Shown: positions 49,341 to 60,629 of the stretch, one piece after another
Numbering within the stretch: position 1 is the first letter of the stretch
How the letters are laid out: every line of letters begins with the position of its first letter
Assembly (NCBI RefSeq): GCF_020297055.1
Contig: NZ_JAIXCQ010000002.1
Location: forward strand, 248,001-312,000
Origin: Isoptericola luteus
Lineage (GTDB): Bacteria > Actinomycetota > Actinomycetes > Actinomycetales > Cellulomonadaceae
DNA length: 64,000 bases
Direction of reading: 5' to 3'
Made by a program: the position numbers and the translations under genes
Notes under the pieces: generated by a model
Seen by the model: only the letters and a program-made list of their open reading frames with translations
Databases searched by the model: none
What the model was told of the DNA's origin: nothing

Positions 49341-50516
49341 GTGCGCATCACCCACGTGTCGGACTCCTACCTGCCCCTGCTCGGCGGCATCGAGACACAG
49401 GTCGCCCGGCTCGCCCGCCGGCAGGCGGACGCCGGTCACGACGTCGAGGTGATCACGACGACGCCCGCCCGGCCCGGCGCGCACGGCATCACGACCGGCC
49501 GCGGCGACGACGGCGTCACCGTGCACCGCGTCGCCGCGCGGGTCCCTGGCGGCTACCCGGTCCACCCCCGCTCCACCCGCCACGTCCGGGGCCGGCTGCG
49601 CGCCGCCGACGCCGAGGGCCGACGCCCCGACGTCGTCCACCTGCACATGGGCGTCCTCGCGCCGACGACACAGGCAGCCCTGCGGCCGGTCACCCGCCTG
49701 GGGCTCCCCGCCCTGCTCACCGTCCACTCGGTCTGGGACGGCTGGGAGCGCGCGTTCGCCGCGCTCGACGGCGCCGCACGCTGGTCGGCCTGGCCGGTGC
49801 AGTGGTCCGCGGTGAGCGAGCTGACCGCGGCGCCGCTGCGCCGGATCGTGGGGCGCCGGCTCGGTGCCGCCGAGGCCGACGCCCGGGTGTCCGTGCTCGG
49901 CAACGGCATCGACGTCGACGCCTGGCGCCTGCCGCGCACGGAGCGCGGCGACCGGGCGGAAGGCCACGAGGTGCACGTCGTGTCGGCCACCCGGTTCGCC
50001 CCCCGCAAGCGGGTGCTGCCGATGCTCGAGGCGATCGCGGCCGCGGCCGGGCGCGCCCCCGGCGCCCTGGTCGCGACGATCGGCGGTGACGGACCCCAGC
50101 TCGCCGAGGCCCGGGCGTGGGTGCGCGACAAGGGGCTGTCCGACGTCGTCCGCCTGGTCGGCCGGCTGAGCCCGACGGAGCTCAAGCGCCTCTACGTGCG
50201 GGCCGACGTGTTCGTCGCGCCCGCCGTCCAGGACGCGTTCGGCATCGCAGCGCTGGAGGCGCAGGCGGCCGGGCTCGCCGTCGTCAGCCGGTCACAGTCC
50301 GGGGTCGCGGAGCGGCTGGTCGACGGCCGTGACGCCCTGCTGGTGGACGACGACGACGCGATGGCCGACGCCCTCGTCCGCCTCGCCCGGCAGCCGGACC
50401 TGCTCGACGCGATCATCGCCCACAACCGGACGGCAGACCTCGCGACGTCCTGGCCGCGCGTCCTCGCGGACACCGAGGCCGCCTACCGCCGCGCGGCAAC
50501 CCTCACCCAGCGCTGA
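49341..50516 (+). CDS. GT4-family glycosyltransferase
   Basis: A 391-residue GT-B enzyme. ITHVSDSYLPLLGGIETQVA at the start is the acceptor-side glycine loop, and VSATRFAPRKRVLPMLEAI, IGGDGPQLAEARA and AVQDAFGIAALEAQAAGLAVV (with the donor Glu in the E-x7-E type motif) form the nucleotide-sugar domain. It probably builds a cell-surface glycan or glycolipid; the donor is unknown. The GTG at 49341 has GGAAGGA about 8 nt upstream. It converges with guaA over a 22-bp inverted repeat. Confidence 0.9.
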   Translation: MRITHVSDSYLPLLGGIETQVARLARRQADAGHDVEVITTTPARPGAHGITTGRGDDGVTVHRVAARVPGGYPVHPRSTRHVRGRLRAADAEGRRPDVVHLHMGVLAPTTQAALRPVTRLGLPALLTVHSVWDGWERAFAALDGAARWSAWPVQWSAVSELTAAPLRRIVGRRLGAAEADARVSVLGNGIDVDAWRLPRTERGDRAEGHEVHVVSATRFAPRKRVLPMLEAIAAAAGRAPGALVATIGGDGPQLAEARAWVRDKGLSDVVRLVGRLSPTELKRLYVRADVFVAPAVQDAFGIAALEAQAAGLAVVSRSQSGVAERLVDGRDALLVDDDDAMADALVRLARQPDLLDAIIAHNRTADLATSWPRVLADTEAAYRRAATLTQR

Positions 50517-50520
50517 GCGA

Positions 50521-50620
50521 GTCCCACCTCACCCACGAGGCAGGGTGGGACGGGGCGTCGTTCGTGAGAGCCGAGCGAGGAACGAGCGATTCATTCGAAC
50601 GAACGACGCCCCGTCCCACC
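50521..50620. terminator. 22-bp perfect inverted repeat with alternative arm, GT/guaA junction
   Basis: Arms 50544-50565 and 50599-50620 are perfectly complementary over 22 bp. GTCCCACC at 50521-50528 repeats the end of the right arm and can pair instead with 50544-50551. The loop contains smaller repeats (GAGCGAGGAACGAGCGA). It is probably a bidirectional terminator with two exclusive folds. Confidence 0.85.
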
Positions 50621-50634
50621 CGAGAACCCCAGAC

Positions 50635-52215
50635 TCACTCCCACTCGATCGTGCCCGGCGGCTTGCTCGTCACGTCGAGCACCACGCGGTTGACCTCGGA
50701 GACCTCGTTGGTGATACGGGTGGAGATCACCGACAGCACGTCGTAGGGCAGGCGCGTCCAGTCGGCGGTCATGGCGTCCTCGGAGGAGACCGGCCGCAGC
50801 ACGACGGGGTGCCCGTAGGTGCGGCCGTCGCCCTGGACCCCGACGGAGCGGACGTCGGCGAGCAGCACCACCGGGCACTGCCAGATCTCACCGTCGAGGC
50901 CGGCCTTCGTCAGCTCCTCGCGGGCGATGGCGTCGGCCTTGCGGAGGGTCTCCAGGCGCTCGGCGGTGACCTCGCCGACGATCCGGATGCCGAGGCCCGG
51001 GCCGGGGAACGGCTGGCGCGAGACGATCTCCTCCGGCACGCCCAGCTCGCGGCCCACGGCGCGGACCTCGTCCTTGAACAGGGTGCGCAGGGGTTCGACG
51101 AGCTCGAACGTGAGGTCGTCGGGCAGGCCGCCCACGTTGTGGTGGCTCTTGATGTTGGCAGCGCCCTCGCCGCCGCCGGACTCGACGACGTCGGGGTACA
51201 GGGTGCCCTGCACGAGGAAGCGGACCTCTTCGCCGTGCGCGCCGGCCTCGGCGACGATGTCGCGCTGGGCGTCCTCGAAGACACGGATGAACTCGCGCCC
51301 GATGATCTTGCGCTTGGTCTCCGGGTCGCTGACGCCCGCGAGCGCCGTCAGGAAGCGCTCCTTCTCGTCGCGCACGATCAGGCGCACGCCAGTGGAGGCG
51401 ACGAAGTCGTTCTCGATCTGCTCGACCTCGCCGGCGCGCATCAGGCCGTGGTCGACGTGCACGCAGGTGAGCTGGTCGCCGACGGCCTTCTGGACGAGGG
51501 CGGCGGCCACGGCGGAGTCGACGCCACCGGACAGGGCGCAGATGACGCGCGCGTCGCCGATCTGGGCACGGATCGCGGCGACCTGGTCGGCGATGACGTT
51601 GCCGGCGGTCCAGTCGGGCGCGAGCCCCGCGCCCTCGTACAGGAAGTGCTCCAGCACCGTCTGCCCGTGCGCGGAGTGCTTGACCTCGGGGTGCCACTGC
51701 ACGCCGTAGAGGCGACGGCCGGAGTCCTCGAAGGCGGCGACCGGCGAGCCGGAGGACGTCGCGAGCACCTCGAAGCCCTCGGGTGCCGCGTGCACGGCGT
51801 CGCCGTGGCTCATCCAGGTGGTCTGGTTCGCGGGCGTGCCCGCGAGCAGCACGCCGGCCGAGCAGACCTCCACCTCGGTGCCGCCGTACTCGCGCGAGCC
51901 GGTCTGCGCGACCGTGCCGCCGAGCGCGCGGGCCATCGCCTGGAAGCCGTAGCAGATGCCGAGCACGGGCACGCCCGCCTCGAACAGCGCCGGGTCCACG
52001 AACGGGGCGCCCGCGGCGTACACCGACGACGGCCCCCCGGACAGGATGATCGCGGCCGGGTTCTTCGCGAGCATCTGCTCGGTCGTGAACGTGTGCGGCA
52101 CGATCTCGGAGTAGACCTTGGCCTCGCGCACGCGGCGCGCGATGAGCTGCGCGTACTGCGCGCCGAAGTCGACGACGAGAACCGGGCGGGGCTGGGTGGT
52201 GGCGGGGGACGTCAC
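50635..52215 (-). CDS. guaA: GMP synthase (glutamine-hydrolysing)
   Basis: A 526-residue enzyme converting XMP to GMP. The class I amidotransferase domain has catalytic Cys in GICYGFQ (about 84-90) and GVQWHPEV (His/Glu). The ATP pyrophosphatase loop [14 protein letters not shown] is near 236, and the C-terminal dimer domain ends PPGTIEWE, as is standard. The start GTG 52215 is preferred because -10 TAGGAT (52222-52227) lies 6 nt before it; an in-frame GTG at 52221 directly abuts that hexamer. Confidence 0.96.
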   Translation of the reverse strand: MTSPATTQPRPVLVVDFGAQYAQLIARRVREAKVYSEIVPHTFTTEQMLAKNPAAIILSGGPSSVYAAGAPFVDPALFEAGVPVLGICYGFQAMARALGGTVAQTGSREYGGTEVEVCSAGVLLAGTPANQTTWMSHGDAVHAAPEGFEVLATSSGSPVAAFEDSGRRLYGVQWHPEVKHSAHGQTVLEHFLYEGAGLAPDWTAGNVIADQVAAIRAQIGDARVICALSGGVDSAVAAALVQKAVGDQLTCVHVDHGLMRAGEVEQIENDFVASTGVRLIVRDEKERFLTALAGVSDPETKRKIIGREFIRVFEDAQRDIVAEAGAHGEEVRFLVQGTLYPDVVESGGGEGAANIKSHHNVGGLPDDLTFELVEPLRTLFKDEVRAVGRELGVPEEIVSRQPFPGPGLGIRIVGEVTAERLETLRKADAIAREELTKAGLDGEIWQCPVVLLADVRSVGVQGDGRTYGHPVVLRPVSSEDAMTADWTRLPYDVLSVISTRITNEVSEVNRVVLDVTSKPPGTIEWE

Positions 52216-52266
52216 CGGCACATCCTAGCCGCCGCGCCCTGCCGCCCTTTCGCGCCCCGAGGCCCG

Positions 52267-52989
52267 CTACCCGGTGGGGTAGGTCACCTCGACGCGCCGG
52301 TTGAGGGCTCGTCCGGCAGGGTTGTCGTCGCCCTCCACCTCGTTCGCCGCGACGGGGTCGGACTCGCCGTGACCCTCGACCTCGAGCGTGAGGTCGGGGC
52401 GCGCGTCCGACAGCACGTCGGCGACGGCGTGCGCGCGCTTCTTCGACAGGGTGAGGTTGCGGGCGTCCGAGCCGATCGCGTCCGTGTGCCCGTCCACCCG
52501 GACCGTCGCGTCCTGCGGGACGTCCCCGGCGAGGTCGGCGACGGCGGCCTCCGCCTCAGCAGTCAGGGTCGCCTCGCCGAAGTCGAACAGCAGGTCGGAG
52601 GTGAGCGTCACGACCGTGTCGTCCTCCTCCTGGCGCTCGGTCTCGAGCACCGTGGTGGAGTCCTCGGCACGCAGCACGAACGTCGAGTCGTCGGTACGCA
52701 GGTCGTGCGTCGCGTCGTCGGCGGCGAGGTCGATGACGGCGGCCGCGCGCATGGTGTCCGTGATCGTCGTGTCCTCGATGCGTGCGCGGTCGGCGGCGAG
52801 GTCCTCCGCCGCGTCCTCGACGAGCGTCGGGTCCGGCGTCCGGTCGCCCGGCGACGACGTCACGCTCGGGTCCGCCCCGCTCACGACAGGTCCGGCCGCG
52901 CCTGCCGCCCCTGCAGGACCGGCGGCACCGGCGACGAGGAGGACGGCGACGGCGACGGCGGCCGCGCCCCGGTGACGACGCACCGTCAC
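52267..52989 (-). CDS. OmpA-family peptidoglycan-binding protein, secreted
   Basis: A 240-residue protein with an Ala-rich signal peptide (residues 1-30), a central repetitive acidic region (about 60-130) and an OmpA/MotB C-terminal domain: SDLLFDFGEATLTAEA, VDGHTDAIGSDARNLTLSKKRA (shown in parts, conserved Asp and Arg present) and GRALNRRVEV. It probably anchors in the cell wall by binding diaminopimelate-type peptidoglycan. The GTG overlaps the stop of the upstream lipoprotein gene (GTGA), so they act as a pair. Confidence 0.88.
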   Translation of the reverse strand: MTVRRHRGAAAVAVAVLLVAGAAGPAGAAGAAGPVVSGADPSVTSSPGDRTPDPTLVEDAAEDLAADRARIEDTTITDTMRAAAVIDLAADDATHDLRTDDSTFVLRAEDSTTVLETERQEEDDTVVTLTSDLLFDFGEATLTAEAEAAVADLAGDVPQDATVRVDGHTDAIGSDARNLTLSKKRAHAVADVLSDARPDLTLEVEGHGESDPVAANEVEGDDNPAGRALNRRVEVTYPTG

Positions 52990-53669
52990 TTCTGGGCCCC
53001 GTCGAGGTAGGTCACCGTGGCGTCGGTGAACAGCGGCAGGCCCTCCCCCGGCGCGACGTCGACCGTGGCGGGCTCGCCCTCCGGCGCCGGCAGGATCGCC
53101 CAGGCCTCGATCGTGCCGTGGTTGGGGAACTGGAAGCCGATGTTCTCGAGCGGCGAGACCAGCATCGACTTGGAGCACTTCAGCCGCTCCAGGCCCGCGT
53201 CGCCGGCGCTCGCCGTGTCCGGCTGCCAGGCGCCGTCCGTGCAGTACGGCTTGTAGGCCTTCAGCGCGCTGCGGTCGGTGACGGTCGTCGCGGGGACGAC
53301 GCCCAGGTCGTAGTAGCTGGCCCCGGCGTCGGCCGGGGCCTCGTCGTCGTCCCAGCGCAGCGCCCAGCGCACGGTCATGTTCTCGCTGCCCACCTCCACG
53401 GAGCGCAGGGTGACGGTGACCTCGCCGCCCCAGGAGTCCCCGCTGCCGTGCGGCGTGGCCATCGTCTGCTCGCCCATGACCTGGTCCGCGACCGACGCCG
53501 TGCCGGGGTCGGCCGCGCCACCGCCGGCCTGGTTCGTGGAGGTGCCGCTGCCCTTCCCGCCGTCGTCGGCGGTGTCCTCGCCGCCGCCGGTGCAGCCGGC
53601 GAGGAGGAGCGTGCCCGCGAGGGCGATAGCGGCGGCGCTACGGGCGCGCGTGGTCCACGTGGACGTCAT
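52986..53669 (-). CDS. Predicted lipoprotein paired with the OmpA-like protein
   Basis: A 227-residue protein with a signal peptide and lipobox LLAGC (Cys near 23), a Gly/Asp-rich linker, then a beta-rich domain with [20 protein letters not shown] and two cysteines (YKPYCTD, LKCSKS). I do not recognise the fold by name. It is exported, and its gene is coupled to the OmpA-like gene, which suggests a joint cell-wall role. The ATG has GGAG 5 nt upstream. The 219-bp gap to thiE shows only a short direct repeat (CGGCGGCAGCTC at about 53816 and 53837). Confidence 0.78.
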   Translation of the reverse strand: MTSTWTTRARSAAAIALAGTLLLAGCTGGGEDTADDGGKGSGTSTNQAGGGAADPGTASVADQVMGEQTMATPHGSGDSWGGEVTVTLRSVEVGSENMTVRWALRWDDDEAPADAGASYYDLGVVPATTVTDRSALKAYKPYCTDGAWQPDTASAGDAGLERLKCSKSMLVSPLENIGFQFPNHGTIEAWAILPAPEGEPATVDVAPGEGLPLFTDATVTYLDGAQK

Positions 53670-53888
53670 GGGGTCTCCGGGATCTGGGAACGGGCGTGAC
53701 GGCCCGGTGCACGGGCCGGCCCCAGCGTGGCACACCCCACCGACGGCGCACAGCCTGCGCACATGGGGAGGACTGCCCGTCTCAGGCGGCGACCGCACAG
53801 CGATCCGGTCGCAGTTCGGCGGCAGCTCAGGCAACTCGGCGGCAGCTCGTCGGCGCCCAGCCGGCGACCTGGCGGCCGCCGCACGGAC

Positions 53889-54539
53889 TCAGCCCAGCCG
53901 TTCGCGCAGCTCCCGCGCCGCCCGCTGCGGGTCCGCGGCCTGCGTGATGGCCCGCACCACGACCACGCGCGTCGCCCCGGCGGCGAGCACCTCGTCCAGG
54001 CGCCCGCCGTCGACGCCGCCGATGGCGAACCACGGGGTGGCGGGCCGGCTCGCGGCGACCTCGCGGAGCAGGTCGAGGCCGACCGCAGCCCGCCCGGGCT
54101 TGGTGGGCGTCGCCCACAGCGGGCCGACGCAGAAGTAGTCGACGTCCGGGTCCGCCTCGGCGGCGGCCGCCTGCGCGGCGGAGTGCGTCGAGCGGCCCAG
54201 CACCGGGTCCGTGCCCAGCAGCGAGCGCACCGCGGCCACGGGCAGGTCGCCCTGGCCCATGTGCACCGCGGGCGCGCCGACCAGGCTCGCGACGTCGGCC
54301 CGGTCGTTGACCGCCCACAGCGCGCCGTGCTCGTCGGCGACGCGCGCGACGAGGTCCTGCAGCTCGAGCTCGCGGGCCACGTCGAGCGTCTTGTCGCGGA
54401 GTTGGACGACGTCGACGCCGCCCGCGAGCGCCGCGTGCAGGAAGTCCGCCAGGTCGCCGCGCTCCTCGCGGGCGTCGGTGCACAGGTACAGGCGCGCGGC
54501 GGCGAGCCGGGCGCGCGGGTCGGGGCCAGGGGTGCTCAC
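53889..54539 (-). CDS. thiE: Thiamine phosphate synthase
   Basis: A 216-residue TIM barrel joining HMP-PP and thiazole phosphate to thiamine phosphate. [18 protein letters not shown] begins the conserved part; [10 protein letters not shown] (pyrophosphate contacts), [46 protein letters not shown] and FAIGGVDG all match. The GTG at 54539 lies 7 nt after -10 TACGCT (54547-54552), so the message is leaderless and, unlike thiOSG opposite, cannot carry the riboswitch. Confidence 0.95.
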   Translation of the reverse strand: MSTPGPDPRARLAAARLYLCTDAREERGDLADFLHAALAGGVDVVQLRDKTLDVARELELQDLVARVADEHGALWAVNDRADVASLVGAPAVHMGQGDLPVAAVRSLLGTDPVLGRSTHSAAQAAAAEADPDVDYFCVGPLWATPTKPGRAAVGLDLLREVAASRPATPWFAIGGVDGGRLDEVLAAGATRVVVVRAITQAADPQRAARELRERLG

Positions 54540-54577
54540 CTGCCGGAGCGTACCCACCCGCTCGGTCATCGGCGGCG

Positions 54578-54672
54578 TAGGGTGACCGCAGCACGGGAGC
54601 CCACACCGGGGCTGAGAGGGCGAGGGACGCCGACCGTCGAACCTGATCTGGGTCATGCCAGCGAAGGGAGCA
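54578..54672 (+). ncRNA. TPP riboswitch (THI element) before thiO
   Basis: -10 TAGGGT at 54578-54583 places the RNA start near 54590. The aptamer holds CGGGGCTGAGAGG (pyrimidine-sensing arm, about 54607-54619) and ACCTGATCTGGGTCATGCCA with GCGAAGGGA (54641-54669), the canonical THI-box core. It ends 4 nt before the thiO start, and GAAGGGAG doubles as the ribosome site, so TPP binding probably blocks translation. Confidence 0.95.
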
Positions 54673-54676
54673 CATC

Positions 54677-57017
<2,341 letters not shown>

Positions 57018-57032
57018 CCCGCCCTCCCCGCC

Positions 57033-57186
57033 GAGACAGGGAGCACCCTCGCCGAGATAGAGAGCACCAGGGCGCGAGATAGAGAGGGCACCGGGCCGAG
57101 ATAGAGACCCCCGACCGACGAGATAGTGCGAAGAGCTATCTCGTCGGCCGGGGGTCTCTATCTCGTCGGTCCCGGGTCTCTATCTC
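57033..57186. repeat. 22-bp-periodic inverted repeat array (GAGATAG family), second copy
   Basis: Forward cores start at 57033 (variant GAGACAG), 57054, 57076, 57098 and 57120; reverse cores CTATCTC at 57136, 57158 and 57180. All steps are 22 bp except the first, 21 bp. The central hairpin has 29-bp arms (57098-57126 with 57136-57164, one wobble) and a 9-nt loop. The right end gives the TAG stop of the MoeB/ThiF gene. Spacer sequences between cores differ from those of the array at 21301 but mirror each other within this array. Confidence 0.9.
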
Positions 57187-58379
57187 GCGGCGATGAGGGC
57201 AGGCGCTCCGCCGTCCACGGAGCGCGCGTCGATGCCGACGGCCCGCACCACGTCCGCCACGCGGGCCGACCGCGCGCCCGCGGCGCACACCAGGAGCACG
57301 GGCCGGTCCGCGGGCAGCTCGGCCCGCGCGGCGTCCGCGCCGTCCGGCCCCAGGAACACGCCGCTCGGCACCAGGTGCGACCCGGCCAGCGGGAGCAGCC
57401 GCGCCTCCCACTCCTCCCGCACGTCGACCAGCGCGACCGTGGGGTCGCCGGCGAGCAGGTCGGCGGCGTCCCGGGCGGACACCGCTGCGGGGCCCAGCCC
57501 CGACGACGACGGCACGGGCAGCCCGCAGAACGCGGCGTACGCGGCGTCGTCCGGCAGCAGGGCGACGACCGGCTCCCGCGTCGGGTCCGGGCGCACGGTG
57601 AGCTGGCGCCACGTGAGGTCGAGGGCGTCGTAGACGGCGATGCGGCCCAGCAAGGTGGTGCCCGCGCCGGTGATCAGCTTGATCGCCTCGGTGGCCATGA
57701 CCGACCCGACGGTGCCGCACAGGGCACCGAGCACGCCGCCCGTCGCGCAGTCGGGCACGGTGCCCGCGGGCGGGGGCACCGGGAAGACGTCGCGGTAGGT
57801 GGCGCCGCGCTCCCGGGAGCCGTCGGCCAGCCGCGGCGCGCCCCAGAAGACGCTCACCTGGCCGTCGAACTGGTGGATGGCGCCCCACACGACCGGGACG
57901 CCGAGGATCTCCGCCGCGTCGGAGACGAGGTAGCGCGTGGGAAAGTTGTCCGCGCCGTCCAGCACGACGTCGTACCCGCCCACGACGTCGAGCACGTTCT
58001 CGGGGGTGAGCCGCACCGGGTGCGGCACGACGTGCACGTCGGGAGCCAGGTCCGCGAGCCGGTCCCGGGCGGACTCCACCTTGGGCCGGCCGAGGTCCGC
58101 GGTGCCGTGCACCACCTGGCGCTGCAGGTTGGTGACGTCGACGACGTCGTCGTCCACGACGCCGAGGGTGCCGACCCCCGCGGCCGCGAGATACTGCAGC
58201 GCGGGGCTGCCGAGCCCGCCCGCCCCGACGACGAGGACGCGCGCCGCACCCAGCCGCCGCTGTCCCTCGACGCCGACGCCCGGCAGCGGCAGGTGCCGGG
58301 CGTACCGGGCCAGGCGCGCGGCGTCGAGCTCGGCGCCCGGAGCGACGAGGGGGGCGAGGGCCGGGCCGTCGGTCGTCAT
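57180..58379 (-). CDS. moeB: MoeB/ThiF-type adenylyltransferase with C-terminal rhodanese domain
   Basis: A 399-residue E1-like enzyme that adenylates the C-terminal Gly-Gly of ThiS- or MoaD-type carriers. VLVVGAGGLGSPALQYLAAAG (nucleotide loop, near 40-59, quoted in part), RQVVHGTADLGRPK, GADNFPTRYL and PDCATGGVLGALCG are typical. Residues about 290-399 form a rhodanese domain with active-site Cys in LVCAAGARSARV, supplying sulfur. A classical pair of CxxC zinc motifs is not visible. It is coupled by ATGA to the DUF3817 gene. Its last codons, GCG AGA TAG, lie within the repeat array. Confidence 0.92.
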   Translation of the reverse strand: MTTDGPALAPLVAPGAELDAARLARYARHLPLPGVGVEGQRRLGAARVLVVGAGGLGSPALQYLAAAGVGTLGVVDDDVVDVTNLQRQVVHGTADLGRPKVESARDRLADLAPDVHVVPHPVRLTPENVLDVVGGYDVVLDGADNFPTRYLVSDAAEILGVPVVWGAIHQFDGQVSVFWGAPRLADGSRERGATYRDVFPVPPPAGTVPDCATGGVLGALCGTVGSVMATEAIKLITGAGTTLLGRIAVYDALDLTWRQLTVRPDPTREPVVALLPDDAAYAAFCGLPVPSSSGLGPAAVSARDAADLLAGDPTVALVDVREEWEARLLPLAGSHLVPSGVFLGPDGADAARAELPADRPVLLVCAAGARSARVADVVRAVGIDARSVDGGAPALIAAR

Positions 58380-58786
58380 GCCGCGTACCGCTGCTCCAGC
58401 GCGCGGAGCTTGGCCTCGGCGTCGGCGTGCACGCGCTTCTCCAGGACGAACGACATGACGGGGACCACGCCCGCGAAGACCATGGTGGCGAGGCGGCCGA
58501 AGCGCCAGCGCATCTTGGACCACAGGTCGAACACGGTGACGAGGTACACGACGTAGATCCAGCCGTGCGCGTACGGGACCCAGCCCAGGTAGTCGATGAC
58601 CGGCTGCACCTCGACGACGTACTTGAAGAAGAGCTCCAGGCACAGGATCAGCAGCATCACACCGGTGAGGATCGCCATGAAGCGGTAGCGCGACATCGCT
58701 CCGCGGGCCTTGCGGATCGCGGTGGCGGCCTGCTCGGAGGTGGCCTGGCCCTCGGCCGGCACGGGGTTCTGCTGTGGCGTGGTCAC
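58376..58786 (-). CDS. DUF3817 family membrane protein
   Basis: A 136-residue protein with three membrane segments (about 34-55, 66-85 and 95-115). SRYRFMAILTGVMLLILCLE, VPYAHGWIYVVYLVTVFDL and VVPVMSFVLEKRVHADAEA match the DUF3817 family, of unknown function. The GTG at 58786 lies 6 nt after -10 TACGAT (58793-58798), a leaderless start. It heads a two-gene unit with moeB. Confidence 0.85.
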   Translation of the reverse strand: MTTPQQNPVPAEGQATSEQAATAIRKARGAMSRYRFMAILTGVMLLILCLELFFKYVVEVQPVIDYLGWVPYAHGWIYVVYLVTVFDLWSKMRWRFGRLATMVFAGVVPVMSFVLEKRVHADAEAKLRALEQRYAA

Positions 58787-58850
58787 CTTGGCATCGTAGT
58801 GAGAAAAATCCGGTGCCCGGTGTCGGTAGGCGTGCCTAGGCTTGACGACC

Positions 58851-60629
58851 GTGCGCCCCCTCCCCCCGCCCGACCCGGGCACCCCTCCGCTGACGTCGCC
58901 CGCCCGGCTCCTGGCCTGGCAGGCCTGGCGTCAGCGCGACGTGCTGGCGAAGTCGCTGGTGGTGGGCGTGGTCGTGATGCTCGCCCAGGCCGCGTCGCCG
59001 CTGCTCCTCGGGCGCGCGATCGACGACGGGCTGAGCCACGGCTTCGGTCCCGAGCTCTTCGCCTGGTGCGGCGCGATGCTGCTCGCGGCGGCGGTGATCG
59101 TCGGCGGCGGCGTCTACAACCACGTCTGGGACGTCGAGAACTGGGTGCGCGCGTCGCTCGCCTTCTCTCAGCTCATCGGCCACAAGTCCTCCCGTGCGGG
59201 GCACGCCCTGACCCGCAAGCTGCCCACCGGCGAGGTCGTGGCCGCGGTCGCGAACGACGCGCTGCGCGTGGGCGACATGTTCTCCATGGCCGGCCGCTTC
59301 ACCGGCGCCGTGCTCGCGTACGTCGCCGTCGTCGTCGTCATGCTGTCCCAGCACGTGCAGCTCGGCCTCGTGCTGGCGCTCGGCGTGCCCGTCGTGGCGG
59401 CGGCGCTCGGGCTGCTGGTCAAGCCCCTGCAGTCGCGTCAGCTCACGCAGCGGGAGGCGACCGGCCGCCTGACCTCGCTCGGCTCGGACACCGTCTCGGG
59501 TCTGCGCATCCTGCGCGGCATCGGCGGCGAGGAGGTCTTCGCCGGGCGGTACGCGCGCCAGTCGCAGGAGGTGAGGCGCCAGGGCGTGCGGGTCGCGGGG
59601 CTGCAGTCCGTCCTGGACGGTTTGCAGGTGCTGCTCCCCGGCCTGCTGGCCGCGCTCGTGCTGTGGCTCGGCGCCCGGGCGACCGTGCGCGGCGAGATCA
59701 CCGCCGGGCAGATGGTGACCTTCTACGGCTACGCGGCGTTCCTCGCGTGGCCCGTGCAGATGGCCACGCAGATGCTGCAGATGGTGATCCGCGCGGTGAT
59801 CTCGTCCCGCAAGGTCCTCGACGTGCTGCGCGTCACCGAGGCGACGCCGTCGCCGGCCGTCCCGGTGCCCGCGCCGCCCGCGGAGGCCGAGCTGGTCGAC
59901 GAGACCAGCGGGCTCGTGCTGCGCCCGGGCCGGGTCGTGGGACTGGTGTGCGCCGACCCCGACGTCTCGGCCGCCGTCGCGACCCGCCTCGGCAGGCTCG
60001 ACGACGACGCCGAGGCCGGCACGCCGGTGCGCCTCGGCGGCGTGCTGCTCGCCGACCTCGACAAGGAGGAGCTGCGTCGTCGGGTCGTCGTCTCGGAGGC
60101 GACGCCGCACCTCTTCTCGGGCGTGCTGGGCACCGAGCTCGACGCCCGCGGCCGCGCCACCGAGGCGGAGCTGCTCGCCGCGATGCTCACCGCCGACGCG
60201 CAGGACGTCCTCGACAGCGTGCCCGGCGGCCTGAGCGGCGAGCTGCCCGAGAAGGGCCGGTCGCTCTCGGGCGGCCAGCGGCAGCGGCTCGCGCTCGCCC
60301 GCGCGCTGCTCACCGAGCCGGAGATCCTCGTGCTGGTCGAGCCGACCAGCGCGGTCGACGCCCACACCGAGGCCCGCATCGCCGAGCGGGTGTCCCTCGC
60401 GCGCCGCGGCCGCACGACGCTCGTCGTCACGGCCAGCCCGCTCGTGCTCGACCACCTCGACGAGGTCGTGCTGCTCGACGGCGACGGCCGCGTCGCGACC
60501 TCCAGCACGCACGCCGCGCTGCTCCGGCGCACCGACGCCGACGGCGCCGCGTACCGGGACGTCGTGGGCCGCAGCATGGCCGAGGACGACGCCGCACCCG
60601 ACGAGAGCATGGAAGGGGCCGCACGATGA
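58851..60629 (+). CDS. ABC exporter subunit A with ablated Walker A
   Basis: A 592-residue half-exporter with six membrane segments (about 30-290). Its nucleotide domain is strongly degenerate. At the Walker A place (about 363-378) it reads VGLVCADPDVSAAVATRL, with no GKS/T. Walker B is ILVLVEPT, lacking the magnesium Asp, and the H-loop is LVVTASPL, lacking His. The signature LSGGQRQRLALARAL (about 472) is intact. It should supply only the signature half of an ATP site to the next gene's product. The GTG lies 8 nt after TAGGCT (58837-58842). The substrate is unknown. Confidence 0.9.
   Translation: MRPLPPPDPGTPPLTSPARLLAWQAWRQRDVLAKSLVVGVVVMLAQAASPLLLGRAIDDGLSHGFGPELFAWCGAMLLAAAVIVGGGVYNHVWDVENWVRASLAFSQLIGHKSSRAGHALTRKLPTGEVVAAVANDALRVGDMFSMAGRFTGAVLAYVAVVVVMLSQHVQLGLVLALGVPVVAAALGLLVKPLQSRQLTQREATGRLTSLGSDTVSGLRILRGIGGEEVFAGRYARQSQEVRRQGVRVAGLQSVLDGLQVLLPGLLAALVLWLGARATVRGEITAGQMVTFYGYAAFLAWPVQMATQMLQMVIRAVISSRKVLDVLRVTEATPSPAVPVPAPPAEAELVDETSGLVLRPGRVVGLVCADPDVSAAVATRLGRLDDDAEAGTPVRLGGVLLADLDKEELRRRVVVSEATPHLFSGVLGTELDARGRATEAELLAAMLTADAQDVLDSVPGGLSGELPEKGRSLSGGQRQRLALARALLTEPEILVLVEPTSAVDAHTEARIAERVSLARRGRTTLVVTASPLVLDHLDEVVLLDGDGRVATSSTHAALLRRTDADGAAYRDVVGRSMAEDDAAPDESMEGAAR

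Noticed and set aside
52212-52223. Four-codon frame ATG TGC CGG TGA at the guaA start
   Set aside because: It lies partly on the -10 hexamer and would not be transcribed if the message begins at 52215.
57033-57186. Array considered as ends of a transposable element
   Set aside because: No transposase, no target duplication visible, and the sequence between arms is only a hairpin loop.
58842-58851. TTG at 58842 as start of ABC subunit A
   Set aside because: It overlaps the last base of the -10 TAGGCT; GTG 58851 at 8 nt is the better start.
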